Assembly: GCA_947372535.1 (NCBI GenBank)
Contig: CANBUA010000061.1
Location: 1 to 19,033 of the forward strand
DNA length: 19,033 nucleotides
Source: Burkholderiales bacterium
GTDB taxonomy: Bacteria; Pseudomonadota; Gammaproteobacteria; Burkholderiales; Burkholderiaceae
Reading direction: 5' to 3'
Of this stretch, positions 13,738 through 19,033 are shown in pieces; position 1 is the first letter of the stretch; each line of letters opens with the position of its first letter. The notes beneath the pieces were generated by a model, which did not search any database, was not told the DNA's origin, and saw nothing but the letters and a program-made list of their open reading frames with translations. Position numbers and translations under genes: made by a program.

Positions 13738-16371
13738 TCAGTCGGCCGCACGTCGCAGGCTGGCCAGCACCGGGCGCTTGAGCAAGCCCCGCAGGCTCCA
13801 CCAGCCTGCCAGGCTCACCAACGCGGCACCGACCGCGGCACCGCCCACTGGCCCCCACCACGGCGGCTGCCAGGGAAACTCGAAAACCTCACTGGCCAAC
13901 AGGCCACCGATCCCCAAGGCCGCCATGGCCGCCAGGCTGCCAGCGAGTACCCCGGTCATCACCAGCTCGATGTTCTGCACCTTCTGCAGGTAAGCGCGGC
14001 TGGCACCCATGGCCCGCATGACGGCCCAATCCTGCGATCGCCGCTCACGCGAGGACCACAAGCCGGCCAGCAGGACCAGCAGCCCCGCCATCAAGGTGAA
14101 CAGGAAGAGGAATTCGACCGCCGCGATGACCTGATCCAGCACCCGTTGCACCTGCGCCACCGACAAGCTGATGTCGATCAAGGTGATGTTGGGGTAGTGG
14201 CTGACCAGGGTGCGGTCCAGCACGCCGCCATCGGGCACGCGAAAGGCCGCAATGAAGCTCTCGGGCCAGCCAGTGACCTGATCAACCGGCATCATCACAA
14301 AGAAGTTGACGTGCATGGACGCCCAGTTGACCTTGCGCAGGCTGGTCACGCGGCCTTGCATGAGTTGGCCGCCCATGTCGAACTCAAGCGCATCATTCAA
14401 TTTGATGCCCAGGGTTTTGGCCAAGCCTTCTTCGACGCTCCATTCACCGGCCGGATTGGCCGTGGCCTGGTAGCGGCCCGCCACGAGTTCGTTGTGAGCG
14501 GGCGCCTGGGCCGCATGACTGACGTTGAACTCACGGTCCAGCAGGCGCTGGGCGCGCTCTTCCTTGTAGCTCTCCGGGCGGATGCTCTGGCCATTGATGG
14601 CCACCAGGCGGGCCCGCGACATGGGATACCAGTCGTAGTGCTGGATGCCGCCCAGGGCCAGGTCACGCCGGAAACCTTCGACCTGATCGGGCTGGATGTT
14701 GATGACAAAGCGGTTGGGCGCATCCGGCGGCGTGGCGTTGCGCCAGCTGGCAATCAGGTCCGTGCGGATGAGGATCAGCAGGAAGACCGCCAGCAGTCCC
14801 AGCGACAAGGCACAGACCTGAATGGTGGTGCTGACCGGCTGGGCCACCAACGCACGCATGGCCTGGGTCCACATGACGGAGGCGCCCTGCCCTCTGGCGC
14901 TTTTGAGCCAGCGCTGGATCAGCCACAGCACCAGCATGCACAGCACGGCCATCACCAGCACCGCCGCACCCATGCCGCCCAGCGCGATCACCGCCATCTT
15001 GGTGTCGCGCACCACCAGCGTCAGCAAGGCGATCAGGGCCAGCACACCGCCCAGCAGCACGCCAACGGCCCCACCGCGCGGGGCGCCCAAATCGCGCCGC
15101 AACACGCGCAAAGCTGGCACCTGGGCCAGTTGCAGCAAAGGTGGCAGGCCAAAGCCCAAGGTCAAGGTCAGGCCCACGCCCAGGGACAGCAGCACAGGCC
15201 ACAGGCCCGGCGGCGGCAAGGCGACCTTGACCAGATCGGCCAGCAGCCAGACAAACACCTGGTGGAACAGCGCCCCGACGATCAGCCCCGTGAGCGAGGC
15301 CAGCAAGGCCACCACGGTCAACTCGACCAGGTAGGCGCCCACCATGGCGCGGTGGGACACGCCCATGACGCGCAACAAGGCGCAATCGTCCAGTCGCTGC
15401 TGGGCAAAATCGCGCGAGACCATGGCCACGACCACGGCCGACATCAGCGCGGCCAGCAAGGCCACCAGGCGCAGGAACAGCCCTGCACGGTCGATGGTGC
15501 TGCGCATTTCGGGGCGACCGTCTTCCAGGCTCTCGACGCGCAGGCCGCGGATCTTGCCGGTGATGTCGCGGGCCTGAGCACTGAAAGCATCCAGCGGGCT
15601 ACCGGCGCTGCCACCAGCCACCTGCCCACCCGCAGCGCCCTGCACGGGTTTGGGATTGGAGAGATCGGCCAGCGCCGAGGGCCAGGCTGCATCGCCCTGC
15701 CGAGCCGGCCCGGCCACCAGGAGACGCCAGGTCACGCGGCTGGCTGGCTGGATCAGCTTGGTCGCGGCCAGATCGGACCAGCGCAGCATCACGCGCGGCG
15801 AAAAACTCACGAAGCCGGTGCCCCGGTCAGGCTCGGCGGCGATGATGGCCGCGATCTTGAACGTGGCATCACCCAGGGAGAGCTGGTCACCCAGCTTGAG
15901 GTTCAGGGCCGACAGCACGCCGGCCTCGACCCACACCGTGCCCGCTTCAGGGCCGCCCACCGGTGCCGGACCTTGTGGCTCGACCACCCCATCAGGCAGC
16001 AGGCGGCCCAGGGTGAGGCGACCTCGCAGGGGGTATTGATCGCCCACCGCTTTGACCGCCACCATGCGCGTCTCGCCGCCCTGCTCGTCACTGGCGCGGG
16101 CCATGCTCGGGAAAATGGCGGTGCGCGTCTGGCGCAAGCCAGCTTCATGGGCGCGATCGGCCAGCGAGTCGGGCACGGGCACATCGCCCAGCACGACCAG
16201 GTCGGCGCCCAGCAATTGCGCGGCATCGCGGTGCAGGCCGCGCTCGATGCGGTCGGCAAACATGCCGACCGACGACAAGGCCGCCACGGCCAGCGCCACC
16301 GCCAGCCAAAGCCAGCGCAAGCTGCCCGAGCGCAAATCGCGCCACACCATCGGCCACACCCACGACGCCAT
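13738..16371 (-). CDS. FtsX/YbbP-type ABC transporter permease
   Basis: An 877-residue inner-membrane protein of the MacB/FtsX permease superfamily, closest in plan to YbbP. It has about ten TM segments: one at 19-40, then a large periplasmic domain (41-295), a first FtsX core (about 297-425), three central TMs (436-454, 462-484, 514-536), a second periplasmic domain (550-745), and a second FtsX core (about 750-872). Each FtsX core has the expected coupling-helix signature: 'ALLRVMGVSHRAM' (331-343) and 'AVMRAMGASRAYL' (783-795). YbbP-type permeases usually work with a YbbA ATPase beside the TesA esterase gene, and are thought to act on lipids or lipoproteins. Neither partner is visible here. 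The frame opens with a GTG two codons earlier, but the ATG at 16371 is better placed relative to AGGTGG. It follows the deaminase gene by 57 bp. Confidence 0.88.
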   Translation of the reverse strand: MASWVWPMVWRDLRSGSLRWLWLAVALAVAALSSVGMFADRIERGLHRDAAQLLGADLVVLGDVPVPDSLADRAHEAGLRQTRTAIFPSMARASDEQGGETRMVAVKAVGDQYPLRGRLTLGRLLPDGVVEPQGPAPVGGPEAGTVWVEAGVLSALNLKLGDQLSLGDATFKIAAIIAAEPDRGTGFVSFSPRVMLRWSDLAATKLIQPASRVTWRLLVAGPARQGDAAWPSALADLSNPKPVQGAAGGQVAGGSAGSPLDAFSAQARDITGKIRGLRVESLEDGRPEMRSTIDRAGLFLRLVALLAALMSAVVVAMVSRDFAQQRLDDCALLRVMGVSHRAMVGAYLVELTVVALLASLTGLIVGALFHQVFVWLLADLVKVALPPPGLWPVLLSLGVGLTLTLGFGLPPLLQLAQVPALRVLRRDLGAPRGGAVGVLLGGVLALIALLTLVVRDTKMAVIALGGMGAAVLVMAVLCMLVLWLIQRWLKSARGQGASVMWTQAMRALVAQPVSTTIQVCALSLGLLAVFLLILIRTDLIASWRNATPPDAPNRFVINIQPDQVEGFRRDLALGGIQHYDWYPMSRARLVAINGQSIRPESYKEERAQRLLDREFNVSHAAQAPAHNELVAGRYQATANPAGEWSVEEGLAKTLGIKLNDALEFDMGGQLMQGRVTSLRKVNWASMHVNFFVMMPVDQVTGWPESFIAAFRVPDGGVLDRTLVSHYPNITLIDISLSVAQVQRVLDQVIAAVEFLFLFTLMAGLLVLLAGLWSSRERRSQDWAVMRAMGASRAYLQKVQNIELVMTGVLAGSLAAMAALGIGGLLASEVFEFPWQPPWWGPVGGAAVGAALVSLAGWWSLRGLLKRPVLASLRRAAD

Positions 16372-16397
16372 GTTCACACCACCTGAGCTGTCAGCAA

Positions 16398-16422
16398 GCC
16401 AGCAAGATAACAGCTTGCCGGC
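16398..16422 (-). other. Stem-loop between the deaminase and FtsX permease genes
   Basis: On the minus strand GCCGGCAAG and CTTGCTGGC form a 9-bp stem with one G-U wobble around a 7-base loop (CTGTTAT). It begins a few bases after the deaminase stop. No T-run follows, so it is not a standard intrinsic terminator; it could protect the upstream message end or mark weak attenuation before the permease. Confidence 0.4.
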
Positions 16423-16428
16423 CTGGAC

Positions 16429-17457
16429 TCAGTCGAAGGCGGCGTCCAACCTGGCGATCCAGCGGGCTTTGTCCGCCTCGGGCGCGAAACTGGCCTCGAA
16501 GCTGTTGCGCGCCAGCGTGTAGGCGTGGTGCACGTCCAGGTCCAGCGCCTCGAAAGTGGCCAGGTAGTTTTGATTCACGTAGCCGCCGAAGTAAGCTGGG
16601 TCATCCGAATTGATGGTGACCTTCAAGCCATGATCAAGCAGCGTGCGCAGGTTGTGGTTGCCCATGTGGGGGAAGACACACAACTTGATGTTGGACAGCG
16701 GGCACACGGTCAGCGCGATGCCTTCGCGGGCCAGGCGCTCGACCAGGGCCGGGTCTTCCAGGCAACGCACACCGTGGTCGATGCGCTCGGCCTTGAGCAC
16801 GTCCAGGGCGCTGTAAATGTAGGCCGGCGGGCCTTCTTCGCCAGCATGGGCGACGATGTGCAGGCCCATCACACGGCAGCGTTCGAACACCCGCGCGAAC
16901 TTCTCGGGCGGATGACCCTTTTCGCTTGAATCAAGCCCCACGCCGATGAAATGCTCGCGGTAGGGCACGGAGGCTTCCAGCGTGGCCATGGCCTCCTCCT
17001 CGCTCAGGTGGCGCAGGAAGCACATGATCAGCGAGGCGCTGATGCCCAGCTCGTTGCGCGCCCGCTGACAGGCGCGGCTCAGGCCTTCGATGACCACGCC
17101 AAAAGGCACGCCGCGCGCCGTGTGCGTCTGCGGGTCGAAAAACATCTCGGTGTGCAGGACGTTGTCGGCCTGGGCGCGCATGAGGTAGGCCCAAGCCATG
17201 TCATGGAAGTCTTCGGCTGTAAGCAGCACCGAGGCACCCGCGTAATAGATGTCCAGGAAGCTTTGCAAATCGGTGAAAGCGTAGGCGGCCCGCAAGGACT
17301 CGACACTGTCATAGGGCAGCTTGACGCCATTGCGCTTGGCCAGCGCGAAGATCAATTCAGGCTCCAGCGAGCCTTCGATGTGCATGTGCAGCTCGGCCTT
17401 GGGCATCGCGGCGAGCAAGCCAGGCAGTTGAGCTTTGGTGATGGTTTGAGCAGGCAT
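16429..17457 (-). CDS. Adenine deaminase-type member of the adenosine deaminase family
   Basis: A 342-residue cytosolic zinc hydrolase. Metal and catalytic residues are all present: H24 and H26 in [10 protein letters not shown]204 and E207 in [11 protein letters not shown]228 in ERIDHGVR, and D285/D286 in [12 protein letters not shown]. Automatic annotation would say adenosine deaminase, but blocks such as '[14 protein letters not shown]', '[11 protein letters not shown]', '[15 protein letters not shown]' and '[14 protein letters not shown]' closely resemble Pseudomonas aeruginosa PA0148, shown to act on adenine, giving hypoxanthine and ammonia. The E. coli Add sequence is much less similar in these places. 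It follows a BMP-type transporter gene, separated by a strong terminator, which fits purine salvage. The ATG at 17457 lies before the conserved 'MPKAELHMH' start; its ribosome site is weak. A direct promoter was not recognised. Family certain; adenine preference probable. Confidence 0.9.
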   Translation of the reverse strand: MPAQTITKAQLPGLLAAMPKAELHMHIEGSLEPELIFALAKRNGVKLPYDSVESLRAAYAFTDLQSFLDIYYAGASVLLTAEDFHDMAWAYLMRAQADNVLHTEMFFDPQTHTARGVPFGVVIEGLSRACQRARNELGISASLIMCFLRHLSEEEAMATLEASVPYREHFIGVGLDSSEKGHPPEKFARVFERCRVMGLHIVAHAGEEGPPAYIYSALDVLKAERIDHGVRCLEDPALVERLAREGIALTVCPLSNIKLCVFPHMGNHNLRTLLDHGLKVTINSDDPAYFGGYVNQNYLATFEALDLDVHHAYTLARNSFEASFAPEADKARWIARLDAAFD

Positions 17458-17509
17458 GGTGATCGCTCTGTGGCGGTGGGTGAATGAGGCGCAGTATGAG
17501 CGCCCATTG

Positions 17510-17542
17510 AAAAAGGCCGCCAGCGAGGTGTCGCTGACGGCC
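17510..17542 (-). terminator. Intrinsic terminator after the BMP lipoprotein gene
   Basis: On the minus strand a 12-bp stem (GGCCGTCAGCGA with TCGCTGGCGGCC, one G-U wobble) around the loop CACC is followed directly by TTTTT. It lies 40 bp past the BMP gene stop and about 50 bp before the deaminase start. It should end most transcripts of the transporter operon, so the deaminase would need its own promoter or read-through. Confidence 0.88.
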
Positions 17543-17581
17543 CTGGCACTGGTCAGGTCTTCATCATGAACTCAGGTCAGC

Positions 17582-18748
17582 TCACTTGCCCGAAGGGATC
17601 GATCCTTCCACGCCCTTGACGTAGAAGTTGATGCCGCCCAGGAACTTGTCATCGGCCACAGCGTCTTTGGCCAGCATTTCCTTGCCGTCCTGGCCGACGA
17701 TGGGGCCTTTCCAGACCACGAAGCTGCCATCCTTGAGACCTGCTTTGATCGCGTCGATCTTGGCCTTGGTCTCGGCAGGCACGGCGTCAGAGATCGACAC
17801 CAGGTCGATCGCGCCTTCCTTGACACCCCACCACACGCCGCCGGTCTTCCAGGTGCCTTCCAGCACATCCTTGGTGGCCTTGATGTAGTAAGGCGCCCAG
17901 TTGATGATGGCCGAGGCCAGGTGGGCCTTGGGCGCGATCTTGCTCATGTCCGAATCCCAGCCGAAGGCGTACTTGCCGGCTTTTTCGGCTGTTTGCAGCA
18001 CGGCGGGCGAGTCGGTGTTCTGGAAGAGCACATCGGCGCCTTGGTTAAGCAGGCTCTGCGCGCCTTCGGTTTCCTTGGGTGGATCGAACCAGCTGTTGAC
18101 CCAGACCACCTTGGTCTTGATCTTGGGGTTGATGCTTTGCGCCCCCATCGTGAAGGTGTTGATGTTGCGGATCACCTCGGGGATGGGGATGGAGCCGACC
18201 ACGCCAATGGTGCCGGTCTTGCTCATGCTGCCCGCGATCACCCCGGCCATGTAGGCGCCTTCATAGGTGCGCGAATCGTAGGTGCGCATGTTCTCGGCCG
18301 TCTTGTAGCCGGTGGCGTGCTCGAACTTGACGCCCTTGCTGTCGGCCGCGACCTTGAGCATGGGCTCCATGTAGCCAAAGGTGGTGCCGAAGATGAGGGT
18401 GTTGCCCTGGCCGACCAGGTCGCGGATCACGCGCTCAGCCTCGGGGCCTTCGGGCACTTTCTCGACGAAGCTGGTCTTGATCTTGTCGCCGAACTCTTTC
18501 TCCAACGCCAGGCGACCATTGTTGTGCGCGAAGGTCCAGCCTGCGTCACCCACCGGGCCCACGTAGGCAAAAGCGATCTTGAGGGGGCCGGAGGCTGCAG
18601 GTGCTGCGGCCTGTGCCGATGCCGGCTCGGACGCGCCGGACGCTGCTTCTGGCGCGGCCTCTTTCTTGCCGCAGCCGACCAATGCGGTGGCCGCTAACGC
18701 AGCCGTGGCCATCTTCAATAAATCACGCTTGCTCAAAGGTGAGGTCAT
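17582..18748 (-). CDS. BMP-family ABC transporter substrate-binding lipoprotein
   Basis: A 388-residue exported lipoprotein that delivers a ligand to an ABC importer. The signal peptide 'SKRDLLKMATAALAATALVG' ends at lipobox cysteine C26; the KR pair makes a weak Tat-like motif, though Sec export is equally possible. An Ala/Ser/Glu/Pro-rich linker (27-55) leads to the BMP/PnrA-like two-lobed domain (57-385), with 'GPVGDAGWTFAHNNGR', 'IFGTTFGYMEPM', 'YEGAYMAGVIAG', 'FQNTDSPAVLQ' and 'GWDSDM', typical of the family. Characterised BMP proteins bind purine nucleosides, and Burkholderiales copies often sit beside purine genes; the deaminase next door fits that. The ATG at 18748 has GGAG five bases upstream. 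It follows the permease tail by 111 bp and ends at a strong terminator. The exact ligand (nucleoside, nucleobase or other) is not settled by sequence. Confidence 0.92.
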   Translation of the reverse strand: MTSPLSKRDLLKMATAALAATALVGCGKKEAAPEAASGASEPASAQAAAPAASGPLKIAFAYVGPVGDAGWTFAHNNGRLALEKEFGDKIKTSFVEKVPEGPEAERVIRDLVGQGNTLIFGTTFGYMEPMLKVAADSKGVKFEHATGYKTAENMRTYDSRTYEGAYMAGVIAGSMSKTGTIGVVGSIPIPEVIRNINTFTMGAQSINPKIKTKVVWVNSWFDPPKETEGAQSLLNQGADVLFQNTDSPAVLQTAEKAGKYAFGWDSDMSKIAPKAHLASAIINWAPYYIKATKDVLEGTWKTGGVWWGVKEGAIDLVSISDAVPAETKAKIDAIKAGLKDGSFVVWKGPIVGQDGKEMLAKDAVADDKFLGGINFYVKGVEGSIPSGK

Positions 18749-18859
18749 GTCATCTCCAGGGTTGAAAACTGCTCAAATCAGGATGGGGGCTTGGCGCGAT
18801 CAACAAACCATGTCCGGTATGACATCGGCCAGGAATGCGCTGGCGGAAATGATGCCCGC

Positions 18860-19033
18860 TCACGCGCCAGGATGGAAGGGTTTTCCGAGCGAGGCGGGCA
18901 TGTTGATGCGTATCCACGTCGGATTGCGCGAGATCAACACCAGCACGAAAATGGTTGACAAATAAGGCAGCATGGTCAGCCACTGGCTGGGGATCTGAAC
19001 ACCCTGGCCCTGAAGCTGAAACTGAAGCATGGT
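18860..19033 (-). CDS. ABC transporter permease, C-terminal 57 residues (5' truncated by window edge)
   Basis: The minus-strand frame entering from the right edge is open for 57 codons to a TGA at 18862-18860. It reads 'GVQIPSQWLTMLPY', then a hydrophobic stretch 'LSTIFVLVLISRN', and ends 'MPASLGKPFHPGA'. This is the characteristic last TM and tail of the nucleoside/BMP-type permease (BPD_transp_2 family), where a tail like '...NAPASLGKPF' is common. It therefore belongs with the adjacent BMP lipoprotein as one importer: further permease and ATPase genes are expected beyond the window. The 111-bp gap (18749-18859) to the lipoprotein shows no terminator or clear promoter, so co-transcription is likely. 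Confidence 0.85.
   Translation of the reverse strand, partial: TMLQFQLQGQGVQIPSQWLTMLPYLSTIFVLVLISRNPTWIRINMPASLGKPFHPGA

Noticed and set aside
14146..16386. 746-codon open frame on the + strand opposite the FtsX permease
   Set aside because: It is rich in His, Gln, Arg and Gly with no recognisable domain, as expected from the antisense of an Ala/Leu/Val-rich gene in high-GC DNA. The minus-strand frame has clear TM segments and paired FtsX signatures.
17488..17504. GGCGC-n7-GCGCC inverted repeat before the deaminase gene
   Set aside because: Five-base GC arms are expected often by chance in DNA of this composition, and nothing else marks it as an operator.
18750..18983. 77-codon minus-strand frame upstream of the BMP gene
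   Set aside because: It overlaps, in another frame, the permease tail that has a recognisable family ending; no ribosome site or domain was seen.

Overview
The window looks like a chromosomal segment of a high-GC betaproteobacterium, most likely order Burkholderiales (Comamonadaceae or a close relative). This rests on overall base composition, on the DsbC/UbiH-type gene pair, on a BMP-type ABC transporter followed by an adenine deaminase-like gene, and on protein sequences that read like those of this group. No rRNA, tRNA, insertion sequence, phage gene or CRISPR array was seen. The genes at both ends are cut by the window edges.

Layout. 1-261 is the end of a DUF3108 gene (+), convergent with a minus-strand pair (292-2257) of a DsbC-type disulfide isomerase and a UbiH-family FAD monooxygenase. 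A 192-bp divergent region (2258-2449) with a GC hairpin and a TTGCAC-GCGT-GTGCAA palindrome separates these from a membrane hybrid histidine kinase (2450-4282, +) and the GTPase/ATPase ychF (4354-5445, +). From 5442 to 12910 every gene is on the minus strand. In transcription order they are an outer-membrane MetA-pathway-type beta-barrel, a TonB-dependent receptor, a YfiR-family periplasmic protein, a CHASE8-HAMP hybrid kinase with two receiver domains, and an EAL-domain c-di-GMP phosphodiesterase. A lone cheW (13137-13733, +) lies beyond them. The last block (13738-19033, minus) holds an FtsX/YbbP-type ABC permease, an adenine deaminase-type gene, a BMP-family lipoprotein and the tail of an ABC permease.

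How they may work together. The central TonB receptor, YfiR and CHASE8 kinase genes are tightly coupled: stop and start codons abut between the first two, and the next two overlap by 4 bp. In the known YfiBNR system, YfiR restrains the CHASE8-HAMP diguanylate cyclase YfiN. Here the same kind of periplasmic and sensor modules appear to drive a phosphorelay kinase, with a TonB receptor in place of YfiB as the outer-membrane partner. An EAL phosphodiesterase follows 108 bp downstream. This is the most interesting system in the window. The right-hand block suggests purine uptake and salvage. The lone cheW has a good match to a flagellar sigma-28 promoter, which places it in the motility regulon.

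Limits: all calls come from reading the sequence by eye. Promoters and hairpins are pattern matches, and domain boundaries are approximate.
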